Source: TMED26 sp002694075 (lineage in GTDB: Bacteria; Pseudomonadota; Alphaproteobacteria; Thalassobaculales; Thalassobaculaceae). Taken from it: 32,203 nucleotides of DNA. Numbering within the stretch: the first letter of the stretch is position 1; each line of letters opens with the position of its first letter. Positions 23,966-31,250 of the stretch are shown here, in pieces. The stretch covers positions 1 to 32,203 of the forward strand of contig JAYYDT010000097.1 of NCBI GenBank assembly GCA_036160575.1. Reading direction: 5' to 3'. The notes below the pieces were generated by a model. That model had not been told where the DNA came from. It saw nothing but the letters and a program-made list of their open reading frames with translations, and made no database searches. A program made the position numbers and the translations under genes.

Positions 23966-24336
23966 GGCGACGCCTCCCGGCCCGCCGGCGTGTCGGCGAC
24001 GCGACCGAGCGCGCCGGTCAAATCCTGTAGTAAAGCGTCATAGTCGCGCGTTAACGTGCCCTGGCGCGCGATCAACACGTAATGCCAGCCCGCTTGGGCG
24101 CGGCGGGCCAGGGCGTCGTGGACGGCGGCGCGCAAACGGCGGCGGGCGCGGTTACGAGCGACCGCGTTGCCGACTTTGCGGCTGGCGGTGAAACCGACAT
24201 GGGGCGGGCCGTCGCCAGCGGCCATGGCTTGAAGGATGAGACCGGGAGTGACGGCTTTGCGCGCGCGCCGTGTCATGCGCTGGAAATCGCCGCGTCGGGT
24301 CAAGCGCGGCAGCACGGGGACGCCCGGTGATCTCAT
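23962..24336 (-). CDS. rnpA: Ribonuclease P protein component
   Basis: 124 residues. The protein part of RNase P, which matures tRNA 5' ends. LTRRGDFQRMTRRARK starts the fold and the RNA-contacting RNR motif is in TASRKVGNAVARNRARRRLR (about 50-69). Lies 41 nt downstream of rpmH and probably shares its promoter. Confidence 0.94.
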   Translation of the reverse strand: MRSPGVPVLPRLTRRGDFQRMTRRARKAVTPGLILQAMAAGDGPPHVGFTASRKVGNAVARNRARRRLRAAVHDALARRAQAGWHYVLIARQGTLTRDYDALLQDLTGALGRVADTPAGREASP

Positions 24337-24377
24337 GGCTGTTATCCCGTTAACCGGCGCCGACGCGCCCGGCGCGT

Positions 24378-24512
24378 TTAGGCTGAAAGGCGTTTGCGCC
24401 CCTTGGACCGGCGGTTGCGCAGAACACGTCGACCGCCGACGGTCGCCATCCGGGCGCGGAAGCCGTGGCGTCGCTTGCGGACCAGGACACTGGGTTGAAA
24501 AGTACGTTTCAC
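24378..24512 (-). CDS. rpmH: 50S ribosomal protein L34
   Basis: 44 residues, read in the frame KRTFQPSVLVRKRRHGFRAR, then MATVGGRRVL and ending RKRLSA, which covers the whole L34. The start is a GTG at 24512 with GGAGG five to six bases upstream; no ATG is available. Very basic. First gene of the rpmH-rnpA-yidD-yidC run. Confidence 0.96.
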   Translation of the reverse strand: MKRTFQPSVLVRKRRHGFRARMATVGGRRVLRNRRSKGRKRLSA

Positions 24513-24561
24513 GGTCGCCTCCGTCGGCGTCTTTTTGACACTTTCGCTAGATGAAGACCGG

Positions 24562-24590
24562 CTTATAAAGAGCCGGCCCTGACAAGTCAA
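24562..24590 (-). promoter_or_regulatory. Sigma-70-like promoter for rpmH
   Basis: Minus-strand TTGACT (24585-24590), 17-nt spacer, TATAAG (24562-24567), about 50 nt before the GTG of rpmH. Both boxes match the consensus at five of six positions, the best housekeeping promoter in the window. Confidence 0.75.
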
Positions 24591-24689
24591 CGGCGCAAGG
24601 GTGGCTGCCGGCCCGTGAAAGATCGATGGCGATTTGGCGGTGGCGCCTGCTATGGTTGCAAATTCGGCCGCCTTCAGAGGAGCCACCGG

Positions 24690-25427
24690 ATGTCCGAAAC
24701 CCCGCCCACCCCGCCGAAGTCGGTGTGGAAACGCTTTGGCCCTTTGGCCGTTTTGGTCGCCGGCCTGCTCGCGTTTTGGGTTTTCGATCTTGGCCGTTTC
24801 GTTTCCTTCGAGGGTTTGCGCGCCCACCGTGAAGCGCTGACCGATTGGGTCGCGGCGCGGCCGATCAGCGGCGGTGTGGTGGCCGCCGTCGGTTATGCCT
24901 TGGTGGTCGCGTTTTCGTTGCCGATCGCTTCTTTGATGACCTTGGTGGTCGGCTTTTTGTTCGGCCAGATTTGGGGCACGGTGATCGTCGTGGCGGGTGC
25001 CACGGTCGGCGCTCTGGCGGTGTTCACCGCCGCCCGCTCGGCCCTTGGCGGCGGTTTGCGCGCGCGCGCCGGACCTTTTGTGCGTCGGCTGCAAGCGGGC
25101 TTTCAAGCCAACGCCTGGAGTTACATGCTGATTCTGCGCTTGGTGCCGTTGTTTCCCTTTTGGCTGGTCAACATCGTGCCGGCCATGTTGCAGGTGCCGA
25201 CCCGTGTGTTTGTGCTGACCACGGCGATCGGTATCGTGCCGGGCAGCTTTGTATTCGTCGGCCTGGGCAATGGTCTGGGTCACATCCTGGAGGCGGGTGA
25301 GTTGCCGGGCTTGGCGGTTTTCGCGGCGCCCGAGGTGCTGATGCCGTTGGTTCTCCTGGCCGCGCTGTCGGCCTTGCCAATCCTTTACAAACGCTGGCGC
25401 GGCGCGCCGGGGACGGGTGAGAAATGA
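24690..25427 (+). CDS. TVP38/TMEM64 (VTT domain) membrane protein
   Basis: 245 residues from the ATG at 24690 after AGAGGAG. About five or six hydrophobic segments: FGPLAVLVAGLLAFWVFDL, VVAAVGYALVVAFSLPIASLMTL, VVGFLFGQIWGTVIVVAGATVGA, YMLILRLVPLFPFWLVNIVPAM, VFVLTTAIGIVPGSFVFVGLG and a C-terminal one. VGFLFGQIWGT and LRLVPLFPFWLVNI are the DedA-like VTT signature. The family is linked to lipid scrambling/transport, and bacterial TVP38 is recurrently paired with a mercuric-reductase-like flavoprotein, as here (ATGA overlap with the next gene). Function in bacteria is not established. Confidence 0.88.
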   Translation: MSETPPTPPKSVWKRFGPLAVLVAGLLAFWVFDLGRFVSFEGLRAHREALTDWVAARPISGGVVAAVGYALVVAFSLPIASLMTLVVGFLFGQIWGTVIVVAGATVGALAVFTAARSALGGGLRARAGPFVRRLQAGFQANAWSYMLILRLVPLFPFWLVNIVPAMLQVPTRVFVLTTAIGIVPGSFVFVGLGNGLGHILEAGELPGLAVFAAPEVLMPLVLLAALSALPILYKRWRGAPGTGEK

Positions 25428-26848
25428 CACTTCGGAAAGTCGACATCTGTGTCATCGGCGGCGGTTCGGGCGGCCTGTCGGTGGCCGCCGGCGCGGTCCA
25501 GATGGGCGCCAGCGTGGCGCTTTTCGAACGGGGCGCGATGGGGGGCGATTGCTTAAACCATGGCTGCGTGCCGTCGAAAGCGCTGCTGGCGGCGGCCAAG
25601 GCGGCGGCCAGCGTGGCCGGCGCCGGCGCCTTTGGGGTCGACGCTGAATTGACCGCGATCGACCGGCGCCGGGTGGCGGCCCATGTGCGTGGCGTGATCG
25701 CCGCTATCGCGCCGCACGACTCGGTGGCTCGCTTCACCGGGTTGGGGGTGGAGGTGATCGCCGCCGCCGGCCGCTTTGTCGACGCTCGCACGGTGACCGG
25801 CGGCGGTGTCACGGTGCGCGCCCGGCGGATCGTGATCGCCACCGGTTCGCGGCCGATGGAGCCGCCGATCGCGGGCCTCGATCGGGTCGGCTATCTAACG
25901 AATGAGACGATCTTCGACCTTGAAGAAACGCCGCGCCATTTGATCATTCTGGGCGGTGGCCCCATCGGCATTGAGATGGCTCAGGCCCATCGCCGTCTGG
26001 GGGCCGCCGTGACGGTGGTCGAAATGGCCCGGATCATGGTCAAGGACGATCCGGTGTTGGTCGACATGCTGCGCGGCCGTCTGGTGGCCGAGGGGATTGA
26101 CCTGCGTGAGGGCGCGGCGGTGACCGCCGTTGCGCGCGAGGGCGCGGAGGTGATCGTCACCGTCACCGATGACGCCGGCGAGACGCATCGGTTGCGCGGC
26201 AGCCATTTGTTGGTCGCGGCCGGTCGCCGCCCCAATCTCGAGGACCTGGACTTGGCGCGCGCCGGAATCGCGGCCGGTCGCGGCGGGATCACCGTCGACC
26301 GTGGGTTGAAAACCAGCAATCGGCGGGTTTACGCCATCGGCGATGTCGCCGGCCCCTACCAATTCACCCATTTGGCCGGTTATCACGCCAGTGTTGTGCT
26401 GCGCAGCGCGCTCTTCCGGCTGCCGGCGCGGGTCAATTACGACGCCTTGCCCTGGGCCACCTATACCGAACCCGAACTGGCGCAAGTCGGGCTGGGCGAG
26501 GCGGCGGCGCGCGCCCGCTATGGCCGCGTCGAGGTGCTCGAGGGGGCCTTTGACGCCAATGACCGGGCCGTCGCCGAGCATAAGACGCTGGGCATGGTGC
26601 GGGCCATGGTGCGGCCCAATGGGCGGGTTGTCGGGGCCGCGATTCTGGGGCCCGGCGCCGGCGATCTAATCCATCCGTGGACACTGGCGATCGCGCGGCG
26701 CTTGCCGATCGGCGCGCTGGCGACGACCATCGCCGCCTATCCAACTTTCGGCGATTTGACGCGATCTACCGCCGGTAAATTTTACACGCCCAAGCTTTTC
26801 AACTCGCGCACCCGCCGTTTGGTTCGGTGGTTGGCCAAACTTGGCTGA
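25424..26848 (+). CDS. Pyridine nucleotide-disulfide oxidoreductase, mercuric-reductase-like
   Basis: 474 residues. FAD-binding CVIGGGSGGLSVAAGA (about 9-24), redox-active pair GGDCLNHGCVPSKALL (about 40-55), an ATGSRP motif and NAD(P) Rossmann GGGPIGIEMAQAHRRLG (about 176-192), second FAD motif VYAIGDVAG, then the dimerisation domain (about 345-474). It lacks the N-terminal HMA domain and the C-terminal vicinal cysteines of true mercuric reductase. The usual His-Pro-Thr...Glu of dihydrolipoamide dehydrogenase is AYPTFGD here. Electron acceptor unknown. Coupled to the TVP38 gene by an ATGA overlap, so the two proteins likely work together. Confidence 0.9.
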   Translation: MTLRKVDICVIGGGSGGLSVAAGAVQMGASVALFERGAMGGDCLNHGCVPSKALLAAAKAAASVAGAGAFGVDAELTAIDRRRVAAHVRGVIAAIAPHDSVARFTGLGVEVIAAAGRFVDARTVTGGGVTVRARRIVIATGSRPMEPPIAGLDRVGYLTNETIFDLEETPRHLIILGGGPIGIEMAQAHRRLGAAVTVVEMARIMVKDDPVLVDMLRGRLVAEGIDLREGAAVTAVAREGAEVIVTVTDDAGETHRLRGSHLLVAAGRRPNLEDLDLARAGIAAGRGGITVDRGLKTSNRRVYAIGDVAGPYQFTHLAGYHASVVLRSALFRLPARVNYDALPWATYTEPELAQVGLGEAAARARYGRVEVLEGAFDANDRAVAEHKTLGMVRAMVRPNGRVVGAAILGPGAGDLIHPWTLAIARRLPIGALATTIAAYPTFGDLTRSTAGKFYTPKLFNSRTRRLVRWLAKLG

Positions 26849-26944
26849 TGCTTGAAAAAAGCCTTGCGACAAAATACCCGCATGACGCGATTATTTAAAT
26901 AGGGGATACGACATCCAATAGGGTCGGGTGGAGACGCTTAGGCG

Positions 26945-27715
26945 GTGAGTGATCAGGTACATCGGGTGAACCGGCCGGCGGATGCCGCACGCGGCGGACG
27001 GCGGGATTTGGCGTGTTTGACCTGTACGGCGCGGGGCATGACGTTTTGCGACGCGCTGGCCGCCGGCGATCTCTCGCAGCTTTCCGGATTGGCCGAGTTT
27101 CAGACATTTTCACGCGGCGCCGTGGTGATCGATGAACAGGCCCCGGCCAAGGCGATTTACAATATCACCCGCGGCGCCTTGCGGCGGGTCACCACGTTCG
27201 CCGACGGCCGCCGGGCGGTGGTCGGGTTTTTGTTTCGCGGCGACACCTTGGGCTTGGACAGCGATTGCCGGCACCGGTTCGGCGCCGAGGCGCTGTGCGA
27301 GGTGACGGTGTGCCGCTTTCAGCGCCGGAAGTTGGAGGCGATGTTCGCCGAAACCGTCTGCTATCAAGAAGCGGTGCGTCAGCGCATCAGCGCCGATTTA
27401 CGCGCGGCCGAGGACCATATGGTGTTGCTGGGCCGGCGCCGGGCGATTGAGCGGGTGGCCTTGTTCCTCATCGCCTTGGCGGAAAAGCAGCGCGCGCGCG
27501 GCCGGCCGCCGTCGCCTATTCGCCTGCCGATGGGACGGGAGGATATCGCCGATTACCTTGGTCTGACCATCGAAACCATTAGCCGCACGGTCACCCGCCT
27601 GCGTGCCGACCGCCTGATTTCCTGTGGCAATGGCCAGGTGACGATTATCGATCCGGCGGGCCTCGCGGCGCTGGCCGACGGCGCCGACATGGCCCCCGAG
27701 GTCAGCGGCCGATAA
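26945..27715 (+). CDS. Crp/Fnr family regulator, Fnr-type oxygen sensor
   Basis: 256 residues from a GTG at 26945 with GGTGGAG upstream. The N-terminal cysteines Cys24, Cys27 and Cys35 have the C-x2-C-x7-C spacing seen in alphaproteobacterial FnrL/AadR-type proteins. The expected fourth ligand is one of Cys108, Cys118 or Cys123 (VTVCRF best matches E. coli Cys122), so a [4Fe-4S] cluster is likely. A cNMP-like beta roll (about 42-135) is followed by a dimer helix and the helix-turn-helix REDIADYLGLTIETISRTVTRLR. Its ETISR gives the Fnr recognition residues Glu, Ser and Arg, predicting a TTGAT-N4-ATCAA site. The upstream gap (26849-26944) has an A/T-rich stretch near 26890-26902 but I saw no Fnr box. 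The 3' end overlaps gpt by 14 nt. Confidence 0.9.
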   Translation: MSDQVHRVNRPADAARGGRRDLACLTCTARGMTFCDALAAGDLSQLSGLAEFQTFSRGAVVIDEQAPAKAIYNITRGALRRVTTFADGRRAVVGFLFRGDTLGLDSDCRHRFGAEALCEVTVCRFQRRKLEAMFAETVCYQEAVRQRISADLRAAEDHMVLLGRRRAIERVALFLIALAEKQRARGRPPSPIRLPMGREDIADYLGLTIETISRTVTRLRADRLISCGNGQVTIIDPAGLAALADGADMAPEVSGR

Positions 27716-28214
27716 TCGGCGCGACCGGCCGCGGCTCGGTGTCCCAAGGGAAGTAAATCCAGGTATCCTGGGACACTTCGGTGACGAAGGTGTCGACCAC
27801 CGACCGGCCGGCCGGCTTGGCGTAGACACTGGCGAAATGGGCTTGGGGCAGCAGGGCCCGCACGGCGCGGGCGGTTTCGCCGGTATCGACCAAATCGTCG
27901 ACAATCAGCCACCCGGCGCCATCGCCGTCGACTTGTGTCGGTTTCAACACGCGCACTTGGCCGCGCTCTTTTTGGACCATGTCGCGTTGGTCGGCGGCGC
28001 CGTAGCTGACCACGCTGATCGTGTCGATCACTCGCAGCTCAAGCTCGCGGGCGACGATCGCCGCCGGCACCAAGCCTCCGCGGGTGATCGCGATAATGCC
28101 GTTGAACGGCAGGTGGTCGGCCAAACGCCACGCCAGGGCTTTGGCGGTGCGGTGCAACTCCTCCCAGGAAACTGGGAAAGACTTGGCGAACTGTCCGAGG
28201 GAATCGTCGCTCAC
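27702..28214 (-). CDS. gpt: Xanthine phosphoribosyltransferase
   Basis: 170 residues from the GTG at 28214, which has TGAGG five bases upstream; a GTG at 28229 would add five residues. Purine salvage: xanthine or guanine plus PRPP to XMP or GMP. FPVSWEELHRTAKALAWRL opens the family fold; GIIAITRGGLVPAAIVAREL and the PRPP-binding LIVDDLVDTGETARAV are diagnostic; WIYFPWD near the C-terminus is the Gpt-specific purine-side block. Stop lies inside the 3' end of the convergent fnr-like gene. Confidence 0.93.
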   Translation of the reverse strand: MSDDSLGQFAKSFPVSWEELHRTAKALAWRLADHLPFNGIIAITRGGLVPAAIVARELELRVIDTISVVSYGAADQRDMVQKERGQVRVLKPTQVDGDGAGWLIVDDLVDTGETARAVRALLPQAHFASVYAKPAGRSVVDTFVTEVSQDTWIYFPWDTEPRPVAPIIGR

Positions 28215-28282
28215 GCCGGCCTCACGCACGCGCTTCCAGCGGCGCTTGGCCGTGGGTTACGGTCAACCGAAAACGCCACCTG

Positions 28283-29482
28283 TCAGCGCACAAACAAGCG
28301 CACTTCGTTGCTGGCGGCGTCGACGGCGGTGGCCGCCGACAGGCGCACGCGGTCAGGCGACAGGCCCATGTCGGTGAGCGCGCGCAACACCGCTTGGGCG
28401 TTTTTACGCGCCGCCGTGGTGTTCAGCGCGGCGGTGGCGGTGCTGCCGGCGCGGGGGCTGACGGCGACCAGTTCGAAGCGGGCGTTGGGGCGGCGTTCCA
28501 AGGCCCGGCTGACCGCGTCATAGAGGACCTTTTGATATTTCACGTTGCGGCGATCGAAACGGATCACCACCAGCGGTCGATCATCGCCGCTCGGCATGGC
28601 GAAGCCGCCGCCCGTCGCGGCGCCGCCGCCGACAACGCTGGTCGCCGCGAAGCCGCGCGCCGACAGGCTATTGCCGTAAAGCTCGCCATTTTTGATGGCC
28701 AAGGCCAAGGTGTTGAGGTTGCCGCGCTCATTGGCGACATAATTCGACTGGCGGGCGATATCTTCGCTCAACTCGTCCAGCAGCCGGGTGATCAATACCA
28801 CGGTCTTGTTGACATCGTCCTCCAGCACCGCCAACTGCCGGTGATCCTCGTCAATCGCCCCGGACAGGCCGTAGGCCGCGCGCGTGGCTTCCAACAAATA
28901 AGAAGACATGGCGGCGTCGGCGGACACGCGATTGGCCAGATTGTTCATCCGGCCGATATCGGCGTTGACGGTGCCTAACTGTTGCTGGGCCTGGTTCCAC
29001 TCATTGGTCAGCATCGGGTTGCCGGGCGTGGTGCCGACTTGCAGGCGCGCTTCGATCCCCCCGACGCGGGCGTGGAAGGCGCCGGCGTTGGCGATGGTTT
29101 GCTGGCGCATACCCTGCAGATCATTGTTGTGGCGGGTGATCGAGCTTTGCAAACGGCCGAGGTCGCCGCGCAATTGGACCACTTTGCGCCCCACGAAGGT
29201 GCCGGTCGGCGCGCCATCGCGCGGCGGCTTGACCTGAAAGTTGGTGTTGTTCAGGCGCGGCGGCGTGGCGGTTGCCGCGGCGGCGGCTTTGGCGGGCGCG
29301 GGGCTTTCGCTTGGCGCGGCGGTTTTGGGCGGGCTCGCCTTGGCGACGGCGGCCGGCGCCGCCGGCTTGGCTTTCGATGATTCACCGGATAGGGCCGGCC
29401 ACAGCGCGTCGGTGGAAAACGAACACGCGGACAGAGCAAATCCACTCGCGACGAAGACGGTCATCAGATGAAATTTACGCAT
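28283..29482 (-). CDS. Lipoprotein with coiled-coil and OmpA-like C-terminal region
   Basis: 399 residues from the ATG at 29482. The signal RKFHLMTVFVASGFALSAC ends in lipobox LSAC with Cys20. A Pro/Ala/Lys-rich linker (about 35-75) gives way to a long helical, coiled-coil-prone stretch (about 95-240: LRGDLGRLQSSITRHNNDLQ and following). The C-terminal part (about 300-399: RPLVVIRFDRRNVKYQKVLYDAV, ARKNAQAVLRALTDMGLSPDRVRLS) has the repeated strand-helix layout of OmpA-type peptidoglycan-binding domains. The specific binding residues do not stand out. A cell-envelope spacer or assembly factor is likely, specific role unknown. Single gene; the 337-nt gap between it and the tRNA holds its promoter. 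Confidence 0.8.
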   Translation of the reverse strand: MRKFHLMTVFVASGFALSACSFSTDALWPALSGESSKAKPAAPAAVAKASPPKTAAPSESPAPAKAAAAATATPPRLNNTNFQVKPPRDGAPTGTFVGRKVVQLRGDLGRLQSSITRHNNDLQGMRQQTIANAGAFHARVGGIEARLQVGTTPGNPMLTNEWNQAQQQLGTVNADIGRMNNLANRVSADAAMSSYLLEATRAAYGLSGAIDEDHRQLAVLEDDVNKTVVLITRLLDELSEDIARQSNYVANERGNLNTLALAIKNGELYGNSLSARGFAATSVVGGGAATGGGFAMPSGDDRPLVVIRFDRRNVKYQKVLYDAVSRALERRPNARFELVAVSPRAGSTATAALNTTAARKNAQAVLRALTDMGLSPDRVRLSAATAVDAASNEVRLFVR

Positions 29483-29819
29483 CGAACCCAAAAACCCCGG
29501 CCTCTGTTTCGCCCATCTCTGCGCCACCAAGCGGCTGACACTGAAGCACAGTATCACAGCGGTTTTTCACGTCCACTCCGGCCTACCCGAGCGACAATAC
29601 GTCGATATCGCCGGGTTGACACGACAGGTCGTCACCCAATGGACTGTAAAAACTCCGCCCCCGCCAGGGTTTCGCACAAGGCTCGACTCCCTGCAATACT
29701 AATCAATACCATGAATCCGAACAAGTTATTTTGGACCAACGGACAAAGGGCGTTTTATTCCTTGCCTCACCCCCGGGGCTTGAGTAGTGTCCGGCACCGC
29801 CATGGCGAGGCGATGGCGA
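29483..29819. other. Non-coding gap between the OmpA-like lipoprotein gene and tRNA-Arg
   Basis: A 337-nt stretch, clearly richer in A/T than its flanks, with no credible coding frame. Its right end holds the tRNA promoter and its left end should hold the promoter of the minus-strand lipoprotein gene, which I could not define. No repeat, attachment-site duplicate or small-RNA terminator was evident to me. Confidence 0.6.
29762..29790 (+). promoter_or_regulatory. Sigma-70-like promoter for tRNA-Arg
   Basis: TTGCCT (29762-29767), 17-nt spacer, TAGTGT (29785-29790). The tRNA starts 30 nt after the -10 box, so transcription would begin about 20 nt before the mature 5' end, consistent with RNase P processing. 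The -10 is weak. Confidence 0.5.
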
Positions 29820-29896
29820 GCGCCCGTAGCTCAATTGGATAGAGTGCCTGACTACGGATCAGGAGGTTGGGGGTTCGAATCCTCCCGGGCGCGCCA
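29820..29896 (+). tRNA. tRNA-Arg (anticodon ACG)
   Basis: All arms pair. Acceptor GCGCCCG (29820-29826) pairs fully with CGGGCGC (29886-29892), followed by discriminator G and an encoded CCA (29894-29896). The anticodon stem CCTGA/TCAGG encloses loop CTACGGA with anticodon ACG at 29854-29856. The T arm GGGGG-TTCGAAT-CCTCC has one G-T pair. A34 would be edited to inosine to read CGU, CGC and CGA. Confidence 0.97.
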
Positions 29897-30009
29897 ACCG
29901 CGGCGCCACTCCGCCGCGTCGACCTTGCCCGCCACTGTCCGTCCCGCGTTCGCGTAGTGCCTCGCGGCGATAGCGCAAAAGCGAATTAAGCAAATAGTCA
30001 ATTACCCGC

Positions 30010-30049
30010 CGGGTGCCGGCGTGGTGACGGGCATGCCGGGCGGCACCCG
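30010..30049. terminator. GC-rich inverted repeat after the AhpD-like gene, possible terminator
   Basis: A perfect 9-bp inverted repeat, CGGGTGCCG (30010-30018) and CGGCACCCG (30041-30049), starts 8 nt beyond the stop of the minus-strand AhpD-like gene. It can form a strong hairpin with a 22-nt loop. No clean T-run follows on either strand, so it may be a mRNA-end stabiliser rather than an intrinsic terminator. Confidence 0.4.
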
Positions 30050-30057
30050 AGCCCGCC

Positions 30058-30663
30058 CTAGCTATGGCCCCAGTCGTCGGGGTCGTTCGATTGGTTGGGC
30101 GACAGACCGAGGATATCGCCGTCGGTGGTGACGCCGAGGCCGAGCACCGTGCGGTTGGCGTAATTGAAATAGGCGGTTACCTGGTTGATCTCGAGGATCG
30201 CGCCATCGTCGTAGCCATGGTCGCGCAGGTCCGCGACATCCGCTTCGACCATCGCCGCCGGCGTGCGTGTCAGCTTGCCGGCGTAAGCCAGCGCCGCCGC
30301 CGGGCCGGCGTCAAAGGCGGCCGCCGGTTGGTCGTCTTCCAGGGCGGCGCGGATCGCCGCCGCCCGCGCCGGGTCGGCCAGCAAGCGATTGAGCCCCTGA
30401 AAATGATGTTCGACGCAATAGGCGCAGTCGTTCAGCAAACTGACGTAGACGCCGATGGTCTCTAAAAACCATTTGTCCACGGTGTTGCCGCTGTGGTGCA
30501 GGACATATTTGTACAAATGCATATGCCCTTCCATGGAATGTGGGCGCAGGGAATGGGCCAGCATGATGTTGTCGACATTGTCGCCGGGGCCGGTCACTCG
30601 CTCGTAAAGTTGGCGCAACCGGCCGGTGGCGTCGGCGAAGGGAATGGTTTTGATCCAGGTCAT
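30058..30663 (-). CDS. AhpD-like carboxymuconolactone decarboxylase/peroxidase-related protein
   Basis: 201 residues from the ATG at 30663; a TTG two codons earlier is less likely. All-helical CMD/AhpD fold with the redox motif ETIGVYVSLLNDCAYCVEHH, giving Cys80, Cys83 and His87 in the AhpD proton-relay arrangement. NYANRTVLGLGV near 168-179 is the second family block. It matches the 'peroxidase-related enzyme' group, whose members have weak alkylhydroperoxidase activity at most. Substrate and electron donor unknown. Single gene. Confidence 0.88.
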   Translation of the reverse strand: MTWIKTIPFADATGRLRQLYERVTGPGDNVDNIMLAHSLRPHSMEGHMHLYKYVLHHSGNTVDKWFLETIGVYVSLLNDCAYCVEHHFQGLNRLLADPARAAAIRAALEDDQPAAAFDAGPAAALAYAGKLTRTPAAMVEADVADLRDHGYDDGAILEINQVTAYFNYANRTVLGLGVTTDGDILGLSPNQSNDPDDWGHS

Positions 30664-30754
30664 GGGCAAGCCGTTCGGTTGGAGGGCGCGCAGTGCCGGC
30701 GCAGCTTAGGCAAATCCGCCCGCCGGCGATAGCCGAAAGCCGGTCGGCGCGCGC

Positions 30755-31237
30755 TCACCGGCCTTCGCGGATCTCCAACAAATAACGCGCCGCGCGTTGA
30801 TCGAGGCTGACCACGGCGACCGATTGCACGGCATGGCGCGAAAGGCTGAGACGTTGCCAGGCGGTCGGCGCCTCGGTCTCCAGGTCGCTGGCGTCATAAA
30901 AGGTCGCCCGGGCCTCGATCTGTAAGGTGTGATCGGTGCAGTTGACCAATCGGCCACGCGCCTCCAGAAGGCCGTTGTCCCGGCGCACCGCCCGCGTCGA
31001 TTGGACCAACACCTTGTTGGTGATCTTGTGATCGGTGATATTGGCGTGGTTGAGCGGCATGTCGGTGATCGATCCCGGCACCGGCGGCGTCAGGCGGATG
31101 ATATTGGCGGCCTCGGCGGCGGCACGATTTTGCTTGTAAGCGTAGAAGTCGCATTGCGGCCGTGGTTTGACGCGGGCGCAGCCGGCGGCGATGAGCGCCA
31201 GGGCCGCGACCGCGATTACCGTGAATTGCCAACGCAT
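30755..31237 (-). CDS. YcfL-like (DUF1425) lipoprotein
   Basis: 160 residues; ATG preceded by GAGGGGAAA, 13 nt after the COG3014-like stop. The signal RWQFTVIAVAALALIAAGC has a lipobox AAGC with Cys20. The mature domain (about 65-155: NKVLVQSTRAVRRDNGLL, GRLVNCTDHTLQIEARATFYD, WQRLSLSRHAVQSVAVVS) has the beta-sandwich layout of DUF1425/YcfL, with the typical 'neutral-turn' VSLDQRAARYLLEIRE end. In Vibrio and related bacteria YcfL is encoded with LpoB and a COG3014 protein. Function unproven; an outer-membrane or peptidoglycan-synthesis accessory role is inference. Confidence 0.7.
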   Translation of the reverse strand: MRWQFTVIAVAALALIAAGCARVKPRPQCDFYAYKQNRAAAEAANIIRLTPPVPGSITDMPLNHANITDHKITNKVLVQSTRAVRRDNGLLEARGRLVNCTDHTLQIEARATFYDASDLETEAPTAWQRLSLSRHAVQSVAVVSLDQRAARYLLEIREGR

Positions 31238-31250
31238 GGTGTTTCCCCTC

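Noticed and set aside
24378..25430. 350-codon minus-strand frame reading through the TVP38 gene into rpmH
   Set aside because: Only the last 44 codons are real (L34, with a GTG start, Shine-Dalgarno and promoter just upstream). The rest is antisense to the VTT membrane protein.
24690..26848. Mercury resistance (merA-like) operon
   Set aside because: No HMA domain, no C-terminal cysteine pair, and no merR, merT or merP gene nearby.
29820..29896. tRNA-Arg as a phage or island integration site
   Set aside because: No integrase gene and no direct repeat of the tRNA 3' end seen within the window.
13805..31237. Possible duplication between the lipoproteins at 13805 and 30755
   Set aside because: They share only the lipoprotein signal and a nearby Pro/Cys; the mature domains do not align by eye.
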